From Candidatus Mediterraneibacter vanvlietii (GTDB lineage: Bacteria > Bacillota > Clostridia > Lachnospirales > Lachnospiraceae): DNA of 52,157 nt. The notes beneath the pieces are model-generated. The model was not told the DNA's origin and did not search any database. It saw only the letters and a list, made by a program, of their open reading frames with translations. The DNA is taken from NCBI GenBank assembly GCA_019113645.1, contig DXGZ01000044.1, positions 1-52,157 on the forward strand. The letters run 5' to 3'. The number at the start of each line of letters is the position of its first letter. Positions within the stretch are counted from its first letter, which is position 1. Made by a program: the position numbers and the translations under genes. Below, in pieces: positions 25,718-35,123 of the stretch.

Positions 25718-26878
25718 ATGAAAACATTAACTCTTAAAAACAAATTTCAGGCGAACGCAACTCTTCTGCCGAACGATTTTATCGATAATTATATGATCGA
25801 TGCGAATGGCGAATTTGTAAAAGTATATCTTTTTCTTCTGCGTCATCTGGACGATCCCTGTTCGTCCCTTACTCTTTCAACAATCGCGGATTGTCTGAAC
25901 AACACGGAGAAAGATATCCTCAGGGCTTTCCGGTACTGGGAGTCCGCCGGTCTGCTCAGACTGGAGCACGACCAGGAGGGCAGAATCACCGGTCTGGAAC
26001 TTCTGAGAACAGTGAAGTCTCAGAGAGAGAATACTGCTTCATCTGAAGAGCAGCCGTCAGCTTTTGATGGAGACACTGCAGCCGCAGCAGCTGCGGGCCG
26101 CCCCGTAACAAACGCGGATGATCTGGCTGATACTGTAACGGCTGACACAGCGCCCGCCGCTGTTTCGCACCGCGCACCTGCCCCGAACACTGCAGCCGCC
26201 AGAACGGTCACCCCGGCAAAAGCCGTACCGATCGATGCTTTCCGTGCGCAGAAGGAGATCAAATCCCTTCTCTTCATTGCCGAGCAGTATCTTGGAAAGA
26301 CACTGACGCACTCGGAAATGGAAGCAATCACCTATTTCTATGACACACTGCATATGTCGGCAGATCTCATCGAGTACCTGCTTGAGACCTGTGTGGAAAA
26401 CGGTCATAAGAGTATGCATTATATACAGAAAGTGGCTTTCTCCTGGGTGGAGGAAGGCATAGAAACTGTTTCCCAGGCAAAGGAAAAATCAGCAGTATAT
26501 AATAAGAACTGTTACACAGTGCTTAACGCGTTCGGCATTAAGAACCGCGGTCCTGCCACATCCGAGCTTGCCTTTATCCGAAAATGGGCGGAGGAGTACG
26601 GTTTTTCCCCGGATATACTGGAGGAAGCCTGCCGCAGAACCATCTCTGCGACACATCAGCCCAGCTTTGAGTACGCAGATTCTATCCTGACAAAATGGCA
26701 TGAAAATAATATCCGCCACTTAAAGGATATCATCACTCTGGACGAAGCATACCGCCGGGAACATACTTCCCCGAGAGCTTCCGGCAGAACAAAATCTGTC
26801 ACGAAAAACCTGAATAATTTCGAGCGCCGGAGTTATGATATGGACTCTCTGGAGGAACAGTTATTAAACAGTAATTAG
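25718..26878 (+). CDS. DnaD-domain replication initiation protein
   Basis: A 386-residue protein. Residues 1-100 resemble a winged-helix domain (MKTLTLKNKFQANATLLPNDF start). A low-complexity Ala/Thr-rich linker spans about 110-180. Two DnaD/DnaB_2-like helical domains follow: one around residues 185-260 with the HKSMHYIQKVAFSWVEEGI motif and another around 265-350 ending near SILTKWHENNI. Such proteins help load the replicative helicase in Firmicutes. The gene directly downstream encodes the loader ATPase. The ribosome binding site is weak (GTGGGACGG). Confidence 0.88.
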   Translation: MKTLTLKNKFQANATLLPNDFIDNYMIDANGEFVKVYLFLLRHLDDPCSSLTLSTIADCLNNTEKDILRAFRYWESAGLLRLEHDQEGRITGLELLRTVKSQRENTASSEEQPSAFDGDTAAAAAAGRPVTNADDLADTVTADTAPAAVSHRAPAPNTAAARTVTPAKAVPIDAFRAQKEIKSLLFIAEQYLGKTLTHSEMEAITYFYDTLHMSADLIEYLLETCVENGHKSMHYIQKVAFSWVEEGIETVSQAKEKSAVYNKNCYTVLNAFGIKNRGPATSELAFIRKWAEEYGFSPDILEEACRRTISATHQPSFEYADSILTKWHENNIRHLKDIITLDEAYRREHTSPRASGRTKSVTKNLNNFERRSYDMDSLEEQLLNSN

Positions 26879-26891
26879 AAGGAGCACATCC

Positions 26892-27890
26892 ATGGCACTG
26901 AAAAATTCACAATACTACGCGATCATGCGGGATTACGAGAGGATTCGTCTGAAGAACCACGATCTTCAGAATGCCCGCTACGAAGAAGTATACAGGAAAC
27001 TGCCCGAATTCAAGTCACTGGATGAATCTATCTCCATCCTTTCCGTACAATATGGCAAGAAACTTTTAAACGGGGACGAGCATGCCCTCACTTCTCTGAA
27101 GGAAGAACTGGAAATCCTGAGAAGCAGCAAAAAGAGCCTTCTTGTATCTGCAGGCTTTCCCGAGGATTATCTGGAGCCGGTCTATGACTGTCCGGACTGC
27201 AAGGACACAGGATATATCGGCAATCAGAAGTGCCACTGCTTCAAAAAAGCCGTGATCCGTCTGCTGTACGAGCAGTCAAATATTAAAGAATTTCCTTCAG
27301 AGGCATCTTTTGACAATTTCAGTCTTGATTTTTACTCAGCTTCAATTTATGATAAAACAACCGGGCGGAGTGCCCGGGCGATGATGGAGGATACGCTCAG
27401 GAGCTGCCATCGGTTTATTGACACCTTCGGGGATGAATTCCAGAACCTGTTCTTCTACGGCAGTGTCGGAGTTGGAAAGACATTTCTCTCCACCTGCATT
27501 GCCAGAGAAATCATGAACCGTGAGTACTCCGTACTCTATTTCTCCGCACCGCAGCTGTTCAACGCGCTGGCTCAGACCAAATTCGACCGTAAAGATGTTG
27601 ACGCGCAGAACATGGGCGAGTATATCTTTAACTGTGATCTTCTGATCATTGATGATCTGGGAAGCGAGTATACCAATTCTTTCATTGCGGCACAGTTTTT
27701 CACCTGCCTCAACGAAAGACTTCTGCACAGAAAGTCAACGATTATCTCAACGAATCTGTCTCTGGAATCTATTGCTGATCTCTACACAGAGAGAGCATTT
27801 TCCAGGATAACGAGCAATTTTATTCTGCTGAAGATAATCGGTGATGATATACGTATCAAGAAAAAGTTAAAACACATGGAGGAACACTGA
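26892..27890 (+). CDS. DnaI/DnaC-type helicase-loader ATPase
   Basis: A 332-residue AAA+ protein. An N-terminal helical region is followed by a zinc motif (CPDCKDTGYI then CHC, about residues 98-116). The ATPase has Walker A GSVGVGKT (about 195), Walker B LLIIDDLGSE and a sensor region ISTNLSLESI. This is the DnaI-like arrangement that delivers replicative helicase. It starts 13 bases after the dnaD-like gene with AAGGAG upstream, and its stop overlaps the next start by one base. Confidence 0.93.
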   Translation: MALKNSQYYAIMRDYERIRLKNHDLQNARYEEVYRKLPEFKSLDESISILSVQYGKKLLNGDEHALTSLKEELEILRSSKKSLLVSAGFPEDYLEPVYDCPDCKDTGYIGNQKCHCFKKAVIRLLYEQSNIKEFPSEASFDNFSLDFYSASIYDKTTGRSARAMMEDTLRSCHRFIDTFGDEFQNLFFYGSVGVGKTFLSTCIAREIMNREYSVLYFSAPQLFNALAQTKFDRKDVDAQNMGEYIFNCDLLIIDDLGSEYTNSFIAAQFFTCLNERLLHRKSTIISTNLSLESIADLYTERAFSRITSNFILLKIIGDDIRIKKKLKHMEEH

Positions 27891-29074
27891 TGTTACGTCG
27901 AACTGAACGAATCTTAGAAAACATCCCGGTAGGGAGCCTTGGACTGATCTCACTTACAGGATGCGAAGAACTCGGAAAAAAAGTGGATGATTACCTTGTC
28001 AAATGGCGTCACGAAAGTGCGCATGAATATCGGGATGACATTGCATTTTCCGGTTATGAAAAGGACACTTATCTCATTGATGCCCGCGTGCCGCGTTTTG
28101 GTTCCGGTGAGGCAAAAGGCATCCTCGGGGAATCTGTACGAGGCAAAGATCTGTACCTGATGGTCGATGTCTGCAACTACAGTGTTACCTACTCTCTTAC
28201 AGGGCAGGTAAACCACATGTCTCCGGATGATCATTTCCAGAACCTGAAGAGAATTATTGCCGCAATCGGCGGAAAAGGCAGACGTCTCAATGTCATCATG
28301 CCGTTCCTCTACGAGAGCCGCCAGCACAAGAGAAACTCCCGTGAGTCGCTCGACTGCGCGCTTGCCCTGCAGGAACTGGTGCGCATGGGCGTGGAAAACA
28401 TCATCACATTTGACGCGCATGACCCGCGGGTCCAGAACGCGATCCCGCTGAGCGGATTCGAGACAGTGTCCCCTACTTACCAGTTTGTCAAAGGTCTTCT
28501 TCGCACAGTAAAAGACCTGCAGATCGACAGCGATCACATGATGGCCATCAGTCCGGATGAAGGCGGTACCAACCGTGCGGTTTACCTTGCCAACGTGCTC
28601 GGACTTGATATGGGTATGTTCTACAAGAGACGTGACTATACCCGCATTGTAAACGGACGCAACCCGATTGTTGCTCACGAGTTCCTCGGAAGCTCCGTTG
28701 AAGGTAAAGACGTGATCATCATCGATGATATGATTTCTTCCGGTGACAGCATCATTGATGTGGCAACCGAGCTGAAACGCAGAAAAGCAAAACGTATCTA
28801 CGCTGCAGCTACATTTGGTCTGTTCACAAATGGAATGGAGAAATTTGATAAAGCATACGCAGACGGAATCATCAACGGCATCCTGACGACCAACCTGATC
28901 TATCAGACGCCGGAACTCCTGTCCAAACCATACTATATCAACTGCGACATGAGCAAATACATCGCGCTCATCATTGACACACTGAACCATGACGGCTCGA
29001 TCAGTTCTATCTTAAGTCCGAATGAGCGAATTCAGAATGTCATCCGCAAATACAAAAACGGAGAGCCGGTATAA
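27890..29074 (+). CDS. prs: Ribose-phosphate pyrophosphokinase (long form)
   Basis: A 394-residue PRPP synthetase-like protein; typical bacterial Prs is about 310-320 residues. The PRPP-binding loop VIIIDDMISSGDSI is intact and the conserved regions around FDAHDPRVQNA and ISPDEGGTNRA are present. The extra length is mostly at the N-terminus and in loops. It supplies PRPP for nucleotide, His and Trp synthesis. Its start overlaps the helicase-loader stop, so nucleotide supply and replication initiation genes appear co-expressed. A second, canonical prs elsewhere is possible but not testable here. Confidence 0.88.
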   Translation: MLRRTERILENIPVGSLGLISLTGCEELGKKVDDYLVKWRHESAHEYRDDIAFSGYEKDTYLIDARVPRFGSGEAKGILGESVRGKDLYLMVDVCNYSVTYSLTGQVNHMSPDDHFQNLKRIIAAIGGKGRRLNVIMPFLYESRQHKRNSRESLDCALALQELVRMGVENIITFDAHDPRVQNAIPLSGFETVSPTYQFVKGLLRTVKDLQIDSDHMMAISPDEGGTNRAVYLANVLGLDMGMFYKRRDYTRIVNGRNPIVAHEFLGSSVEGKDVIIIDDMISSGDSIIDVATELKRRKAKRIYAAATFGLFTNGMEKFDKAYADGIINGILTTNLIYQTPELLSKPYYINCDMSKYIALIIDTLNHDGSISSILSPNERIQNVIRKYKNGEPV

Positions 29075-29086
29075 CCGGCTCTTTTT
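29062..29086 (+). terminator. Terminator overlapping the prs stop codon
   Basis: A 9-bp stem (29062-29070 with 29074-29082) with a three-base loop is followed by TTTT. The stop codon forms part of the loop and stem, so termination is packed into the end of the gene. Confidence 0.85.
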
Positions 29087-29106
29087 CTTATACCGTCTGA
29101 TATATT

Positions 29107-30216
29107 ATGAAACAATTATATGAACACTCTTATATTATGAAAAAGAACAAAATTACAGAAACACTTTTTACTCTTATCATGCTGGCGGCTGCAACGGCGA
29201 TCTCGTTTGCCTTCTTCTACCTCGGCAACAAGAATGTGGCAAACATAACGGTTATCTACACTCTTGCCCTGATTTTGACCGCTCTGTACACAACAGGTTA
29301 CCTGTACGGGATTATATCTGCCCTCTACTGCGTAATCGCTGTAAACTATTTTTTCTCATATCCGTACTTTAAATTTAATTTTTCCATGGACGGATATCCG
29401 GTCACTTTTGTGGGGATGCTTGCCATCGCACTGATCACAAGCACCACAACCACGGCTCTGAAAAAGCAGCGAAACGCAATCGCAGAGAGGGAGAAGGCGC
29501 TGATCGAAGCTGACAAAGAAAAACTGCGCGCCAATCTGCTCCGGGCCGTCTCACACGATTTGAGGACGCCGCTTACGAGCATCATCGGCTCCTCTTCGTC
29601 CTACCTTGAAAACTATGCGGAGCTGAGCGAAACCGAGCGCATGGAACTGGTCGCAAACATCGGCGAAGACGCTCAGTGGCTGCTCAACATGGTGGAGAAT
29701 CTTCTGACAGTTACCCGCATTAAAGACGACGGAGCAGACAAAGTAAAGAAATCCCCTGAAGTTGTAGAGGAAGTAATATCAGAAGCAATCCTGCGGCTGA
29801 AAAAACGTCTTCCCGACATCAGAATCAATGTGGATATGCCGAATAACTTTCTGCTCCTCTCCATGGATCCCACACTGATCGAGCAGGTGCTGATCAACCT
29901 TCTAGAGAATGCATTTATCCATTCCGGAAGCACAGATCCTATCGATCTGATTGTCAGAGAACACCCATCCCGGATCTCTTTCACTGTCCGTGATTACGGA
30001 AAAGGTGTGGCAGAAGAACAGCTTCCCTACATTTTCGAGGGCAGGCAGACATCCGCCGATACATCGGACAGCCATCGCGGCATCGGTATCGGTCTGTCCA
30101 TCTGCAAAACGATTATACAGGCTCATGAGGGCACCATTACGGCCTCCAATCACGGCCATGGGGCAGAGTTTACTTTTACTCTTCCAAAAGAAAAGGAGGA
30201 TACAGATAATGCCTAA
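29107..30216 (+). CDS. KdpD-like sensor histidine kinase (DUF4118 membrane region)
   Basis: A 369-residue kinase equal to the C-terminal part of KdpD: four membrane helices (about residues 18-115) with the DUF4118 pattern, a coiled linker, H-box VSHDLRTPLTS (about 150), N-box LINLLENAFIHS, and G boxes DYGKGV and GIGIGLS. It lacks the KdpD N-terminal sensor and universal-stress domains. No kdpFABC genes are nearby, so potassium control is not shown. Neither the ATG at 29107 nor the one at 29137 has a clear ribosome binding site, so the start is uncertain. Confidence 0.88.
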   Translation: MKQLYEHSYIMKKNKITETLFTLIMLAAATAISFAFFYLGNKNVANITVIYTLALILTALYTTGYLYGIISALYCVIAVNYFFSYPYFKFNFSMDGYPVTFVGMLAIALITSTTTTALKKQRNAIAEREKALIEADKEKLRANLLRAVSHDLRTPLTSIIGSSSSYLENYAELSETERMELVANIGEDAQWLLNMVENLLTVTRIKDDGADKVKKSPEVVEEVISEAILRLKKRLPDIRINVDMPNNFLLLSMDPTLIEQVLINLLENAFIHSGSTDPIDLIVREHPSRISFTVRDYGKGVAEEQLPYIFEGRQTSADTSDSHRGIGIGLSICKTIIQAHEGTITASNHGHGAEFTFTLPKEKEDTDNA

Positions 30217-30916
30217 ATTCTCAGTACTTATTATAGAGGATGAAAAAAATATACAGACTTTCATGGGAAAGGTGCTGAAAAGACACGATTACCGTGTTCT
30301 CTCCGCTGATACCGGAGCGCAGGGGCTGGAACTGATCCGCTCCCAGTGCCCGGACATCGTGCTGCTGGATCTCGGACTGCCGGATATGAACGGGGATAAT
30401 ATCATCCGTGAGGTACGTACCTGGACGAGCACACCGATCATCGTCATATCAGCCCGGACTGCGGAACGCGAGAAAGTTCTCGCCCTCGACCTCGGTGCGG
30501 ACGACTATATCACCAAACCTTTCGGTACTTCTGAGCTTCTTGCCAGGATCCGCGCCTCTCTGCGCCACAGCAACCGTCTGCGTACGGACAGCACCTTCTA
30601 CATCCGCCCCTACAAGCACGGCGAAATGTCTCTGGACTTCTCCAAAAGACTGCTGAAGGTGCGGGGTGAGGAAGTACACCTGACGCCGATCGAATATAAG
30701 ATTGTGGCATACCTTGCCCAGAACTCCGGGAAGGTCATCACATACGCATCCATTCTGTCAAATGTATGGGGTCCTTATGCTGATGACGACAATAAGATTC
30801 TTCGTGTAAATATGGCTAATATCCGCCGGAAGATCGAGGATGATCCCGCGCAGCCAAAGTATATTTTCACAGAAGTGGGCGTTGGTTATCGAATGGCGGA
30901 AGACGAGGATGACTAA
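30209..30916 (+). CDS. KdpE-like response regulator
   Basis: A 235-residue OmpR-family regulator. The receiver has IIEDEKN, the phosphoacceptor in VLLDLGLPDMNG and Lys in ITKPFG. The DNA-binding domain ends in the FTEVGVGYRM wing motif. The ATG at 30209 follows AAAGGAGG and overlaps the kinase stop by eight bases. Longer in-frame starts upstream lie inside the kinase gene and are rejected. Confidence 0.94.
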   Translation: MPKFSVLIIEDEKNIQTFMGKVLKRHDYRVLSADTGAQGLELIRSQCPDIVLLDLGLPDMNGDNIIREVRTWTSTPIIVISARTAEREKVLALDLGADDYITKPFGTSELLARIRASLRHSNRLRTDSTFYIRPYKHGEMSLDFSKRLLKVRGEEVHLTPIEYKIVAYLAQNSGKVITYASILSNVWGPYADDDNKILRVNMANIRRKIEDDPAQPKYIFTEVGVGYRMAEDEDD

Positions 30917-31062
30917 GCGGAAATGCTGTTGTCCCGTGACATTTCTTCTTCCGCTGCTCTGAGCTCCATCAGTTTTCTTCGCCGGACGCGCTGCTCTGAG
31001 CTTAAGGCCGGACAGTTAAGATTCTGCTAAAAACCGGCTGATTCCGTTCCTTTCAAGAATCT

Positions 31063-31078
31063 CCTATTTTAAAATAGG
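31063..31078. promoter_or_regulatory. Perfect 16-bp palindrome
   Basis: CCTATTTTAAAATAGG lies 33 bases before the start of the small membrane-protein gene. It could be an operator or part of an AT-rich promoter. The rest of the 195-base gap after the kdpE-like gene holds only a weak hairpin and a short direct repeat (GCTGCTCTGAGCT twice). Confidence 0.45.
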
Positions 31079-31111
31079 TATTGGATTTTTACGGAAGGAG
31101 TGTGCAGCGTT

Positions 31112-31255
31112 ATGAATATCGGTCTTATCATACTTATGATTATCGGAGGTGCAGCGGGGCTTTTTTCCACCCTGTACATACTGATCAGCCTCCCATATAT
31201 GATTATCAAAAAAATCTACAGAAAAGCCCGTTACGGAATCTCTCTTTTTAATTAA
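31112..31255 (+). CDS. Small (47-residue) membrane protein
   Basis: A short gene with a good AAGGAG site 11 bases upstream. The product has about 32 mainly hydrophobic residues, starting MNIGLIILMIIGG and continuing to LPYMIIKK, then a basic tail (KKIYRKARYG). This looks like one or two membrane helices with a positive cytoplasmic end. I do not recognise a family. Its position 195 bases after a KdpDE-like pair recalls tiny accessory subunits, but no link is shown. It converges on rpoC. Confidence 0.6.
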   Translation: MNIGLIILMIIGGAAGLFSTLYILISLPYMIIKKIYRKARYGISLFN

Positions 31256-31289
31256 AAGAGACCGCTGAATAAAAGAGGCCTCCAACGAA

Positions 31290-31323
31290 AAACACCCCCG
31301 GAAGTATTTCACTCCCGGGGGTA
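31290..31323 (-). terminator. Terminator after rpoC
   Basis: An 8-bp stem ACCCCCGG/CCGGGGGT (31294-31301 with 31315-31322), extended by three more pairs, is followed on the minus strand by GTTTTTC. It lies about 40 bases beyond the rpoC stop. Confidence 0.85.
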
Positions 31324-31364
31324 TCTTAATGTTTATATATCCTGTATTTATAAATGTCTTATAC

Positions 31365-34300
31365 TTATAAATCTTCTTCTGCAGCGTTCTCTTCTGCTGA
31401 CTCTTCAGCCATGCTGTCTTCTGCTTCTTCCGGATTGTCCTGGGACTCTTCCTGGATTTCTGTTCCTGTCTCTTCCGCTCCTGTCTCGCCGTCAAAATCC
31501 AGTTCCTCATCCAGATCAAGTTCTTCATCCAGATCAAGTTCTTCGTCCATGTGCACATCAGTATTGAGTGCAACGTCACGGTATTTCTTCATACCCGTTC
31601 CAGCCGGGATATGTTTACCGATAATAACGTTCTCCTTCAGACCGATCAGATGATCAACCTTTCCGTTGATTGCAGCCTCTGTGAGCACCTTCGTCGTCTC
31701 CTGGAAGGATGCTGCTGACAGGAAGGAATCTGTAGCAAGTGAAGCCTTCGTAATACCGAGCATGATCTGCTCGCCTGTCGCAGGCTCTTTACCTTCTGCC
31801 TCAAGCTGTTTGTTCACATCCTCGAAATCAAGAACATCAACCATTGTTCCCGGAAGGAATTCGGAATCGCCCTTCTCCTCCACGCGGACTTTCTTCAGCA
31901 TCTGACGCACGATAACCTCAATATGCTTATCGTTGATATCAACACCCTGCAGACGGTATACGCGCTGTACCTCGCGGAGCATGTAATCCTGTACTGCTCT
32001 GAGACCTTTGATCTTCAGAATGTCATGCGGATTTACGCTACCTTCTGTAAGTTCGTCACCGGCTTCAAGCATAACGCCGTCCTGGATCTTGATACGGGAT
32101 CCGTACGGGATAAGGTAAGCCTTGGACTCGCCTGTCTCCTCGTTTGTGACGATAACTTCTCTCTTCTTCTTTGTATCGCTGATCGTCGCACGTCCGGCGA
32201 ACTCTGTGATGATCGCAAGACCCTTCGGCTTTCTCGCCTCGAAAAGCTCCTCGACACGAGGAAGACCCTGTGTGATATCATCACCGGCAACTCCACCGGT
32301 ATGGAACGTACGCATGGTAAGCTGTGTACCCGGCTCGCCGATAGACTGAGCGGCAACGATTCCGACAGCCTCGCCGACCTGTACTGCCTCGCCGGTCGCC
32401 ATGTTTGCGCCGTAGCACTTGGAGCACACGCCGTTTTTGCACTTACAGGTAAGGATCGTACGGATCTTCACTTTCTCGATCGGATTACCGTTCTCATCCA
32501 CACCCTTCTTGATCACGCGCTCTGCTCTGTGCGGAGTGATCATGTGGTTTGCCTTAACGATCAGATTGCCATCTTTATCTTTGATGTCTTCGCAGGAAAA
32601 ACGTCCTGTAATACGATCCTGAAGGCTCTCGATCTCTTCATTTCCGTCAACGAATGCATGAACATACATTCCCGGGATCTCCTCGCCCGGTTTCACACAG
32701 TCAGAATCATGAATAATCAGCTGCTGTGATACATCGACAAGACGTCTTGTCAGGTATCCGGAATCGGCTGTACGAAGAGCCGTATCGGACAGACCTTTAC
32801 GCGCTCCATGGGCGGACATGAAGTACTCCAGTACGTCAAGACCTTCACGGAAGTTGGACTTGATCGGCAGCTCGATAGTACGTCCTGTCGTATCCGCCAT
32901 AAGTCCACGCATACCTGCCAGCTGTTTGATCTGCTTGTCAGATCCACGGGCTCCTGAATCAGCCATCATGAAGATGTTATTGTATTTGTCCAGACCGGAA
33001 AGCAGCGCGTCTGTCAGCTTGTCATCAGTTGCTTTCCATGTCTCTACGACTTCTTTGTAACGCTCTTCCTCAGTGATAAGACCACGTTTGTAGTTCTTTG
33101 TAATCCTGTCAACTGTATTCTGAGCTTCCTCGATCATCTGCGGTTTCTGCGGCGGCACAGTCATATCGGAAATAGATACGGTCATTGCCGCTCTTGTAGA
33201 ATACTTGTAACCGATTGATTTTACATCATCAAGTACTTCGGCTGTCTGTGTAGCGCCGTGAGTATTGATGACTTTCTCGAGGATCTGTTTTAACTGTTTC
33301 TTGCCTACATGGAAATCGATCTCCATAAGGAGTTCATTTCCCGGCACCTCTCTGTCTACGAATCCAAGATCCTGCGGAATGATCTCGTTGAACAGGAGAC
33401 GTCCGAGCGTAGCGTCGATCGTACCGCTCTTAACTGTTCCGTCCGGCATTGTCCTGGACACGCGCACTTTGATCTTGGAGTGGAGGGTGATATATCCGTT
33501 TTCATAAGCAAGAATCGCCTCGCTCACGCTGCGGAAGAACATACCCTCGCCCTTTGCTCCCGGTCTCTCCTGCGTCAGGTAGTAGATACCAAGGACCATA
33601 TCCTGTGAAGGAACGGCCACCGGTCCACCGTCAGACGGTTTCAGCAGGTTGTTCGGTGACAGAAGCAGGAAACGGCACTCAGCCTGAGCTTCCTGGGACA
33701 GCGGAACATGCACAGCCATCTGGTCACCGTCGAAGTCCGCGTTGTAAGCGGTACAAACGAGCGGATGCAGCTTGATCGCCTTACCTTCTACAAGGATCGG
33801 CTCGAACGCCTGAATACCAAGTCTGTGCAGCGTGGGGGCACGGTTCAGCATAACCGGATGCTCTTTGATCACTTCCTCAAGCACATCCCACACTTCCGGC
33901 TGAAGTCTCTCAACCATCTTCTTTGCATTCTTTATATTATGAGCCGTACCATTTGCCACGAGTTCTTTCATAACAAATGGTTTGAACAGCTCGATTGCCA
34001 TCTCTTTCGGAAGACCGCACTGGTAGATCTTCAGCTCCGGTCCTACGACAATAACGGAACGTCCGGAATAGTCAACACGCTTTCCGAGCAGATTCTGACG
34101 GAAACGTCCGGACTTACCTTTCAGCATGTCTGACAGAGATTTCAGAGCTCTGTTTCCAGGGCCTGTTACCGGACGTCCGCGGCGTCCGTTATCAATCAGC
34201 GCGTCAACCGCTTCCTGGAGCATACGCTTCTCGTTTCTCACAATGATATCCGGAGCGCCCAGCTCAAGCAGTCTCTTCAGACGGTTATTTCTGTTGATAA

Positions 34301-35105
34301 TTCTTCTGTACAGATCGTTTAAGTCAGATGTCGCGAAACGTCCTCCGTCGAGCTGTACCATAGGACGCAGATCCGGCGGAATTACCGGAATCGCTGTCAG
34401 AATCATCCACTCCGGACGGTTTCCGGATTCGCGGAATGCCTCGACAACTTCCAGTCTCTTCACAATTCTCGCACGTTTCTGTCCTGTTGCATTATCAAGG
34501 GATTTCTGAAGCTCATCGTATTCTTTTTCAAGGTCGATCGCCTCAAGGAGCTCCTTGATGGCCTCAGCGCCCATTCCAACACGGAACGCGCCGCTGCCCC
34601 ATTTCTCTTTCTGCTCCTGATACTCTGCCTCAGAGAGGATCTGCTTGTTCTGAAGATCTGTCTCTCCCTTGTCGAGCACGATATAGGAAGCAAAATAGAG
34701 CACTCTCTCAAGTGTACGCGGAGAAATGTCGAGTATCAGCCCCATACGGCTCGGGATTCCCTTGAAATACCAGATATGGGAAACAGGAGCCGCCAAAGCA
34801 ATGTGTCCCATACGCTCACGACGCACACTTGATTTTGTAACCTCAACTCCGCATCGGTCGCACACAACGCCCTTGTAGCGGATCTTTTTATACTTACCGC
34901 AGTGACACTCCCAGTCTTTGCTCGGTCCGAAGATCCTCTCACAGAACAGTCCGTCTTTCTCCGGCTTTAATGTTCTGTAGTTGATCGTCTCCGGTTTGGT
35001 AACCTCGCCTCGGGACCACTCCAGGATCTTTTCCGGTGAAGCCAGCCCGATCTTGATCGCATCAAATGTTAACGGTTGATATTGTTGTTCATTGTTATTT
35101 GGCAT
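31365..35105 (-). CDS. rpoC: RNA polymerase beta' subunit
   Basis: A 1246-residue subunit. The N-terminal zinc site is [20 protein letters not shown], the catalytic magnesium site is [14 protein letters not shown], and the second zinc site includes the [13 protein letters not shown] segment. The length fits Firmicutes. The C-terminus carries an unusual acidic tail of about 57 residues with a threefold DLDEEL repeat encoded by an 18-bp tandem repeat. Start follows AGGAGGAGCC and lies 18 bases after rpoB. Confidence 0.98.
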   Translation of the reverse strand: MPNNNEQQYQPLTFDAIKIGLASPEKILEWSRGEVTKPETINYRTLKPEKDGLFCERIFGPSKDWECHCGKYKKIRYKGVVCDRCGVEVTKSSVRRERMGHIALAAPVSHIWYFKGIPSRMGLILDISPRTLERVLYFASYIVLDKGETDLQNKQILSEAEYQEQKEKWGSGAFRVGMGAEAIKELLEAIDLEKEYDELQKSLDNATGQKRARIVKRLEVVEAFRESGNRPEWMILTAIPVIPPDLRPMVQLDGGRFATSDLNDLYRRIINRNNRLKRLLELGAPDIIVRNEKRMLQEAVDALIDNGRRGRPVTGPGNRALKSLSDMLKGKSGRFRQNLLGKRVDYSGRSVIVVGPELKIYQCGLPKEMAIELFKPFVMKELVANGTAHNIKNAKKMVERLQPEVWDVLEEVIKEHPVMLNRAPTLHRLGIQAFEPILVEGKAIKLHPLVCTAYNADFDGDQMAVHVPLSQEAQAECRFLLLSPNNLLKPSDGGPVAVPSQDMVLGIYYLTQERPGAKGEGMFFRSVSEAILAYENGYITLHSKIKVRVSRTMPDGTVKSGTIDATLGRLLFNEIIPQDLGFVDREVPGNELLMEIDFHVGKKQLKQILEKVINTHGATQTAEVLDDVKSIGYKYSTRAAMTVSISDMTVPPQKPQMIEEAQNTVDRITKNYKRGLITEEERYKEVVETWKATDDKLTDALLSGLDKYNNIFMMADSGARGSDKQIKQLAGMRGLMADTTGRTIELPIKSNFREGLDVLEYFMSAHGARKGLSDTALRTADSGYLTRRLVDVSQQLIIHDSDCVKPGEEIPGMYVHAFVDGNEEIESLQDRITGRFSCEDIKDKDGNLIVKANHMITPHRAERVIKKGVDENGNPIEKVKIRTILTCKCKNGVCSKCYGANMATGEAVQVGEAVGIVAAQSIGEPGTQLTMRTFHTGGVAGDDITQGLPRVEELFEARKPKGLAIITEFAGRATISDTKKKREVIVTNEETGESKAYLIPYGSRIKIQDGVMLEAGDELTEGSVNPHDILKIKGLRAVQDYMLREVQRVYRLQGVDINDKHIEVIVRQMLKKVRVEEKGDSEFLPGTMVDVLDFEDVNKQLEAEGKEPATGEQIMLGITKASLATDSFLSAASFQETTKVLTEAAINGKVDHLIGLKENVIIGKHIPAGTGMKKYRDVALNTDVHMDEELDLDEELDLDEELDFDGETGAEETGTEIQEESQDNPEEAEDSMAEESAEENAAEEDL
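31503..31550. repeat. 18-bp tandem repeat within the rpoC 3' end
   Basis: Nearly three copies of an 18-base unit (TTCTTCATCCAGATCAAG) encode the DLDEEL repeats in the acidic tail of RpoC. Copy number could vary by slippage. Confidence 0.85.
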
Positions 35106-35123
35106 TTATGTGGCTCCTCCTAA

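Noticed and set aside
29107-30916. A Kdp potassium-transport locus
   Set aside because: Only kinase and regulator resemble KdpDE. No kdpF, A, B or C genes and no KdpD N-terminal domain are present.
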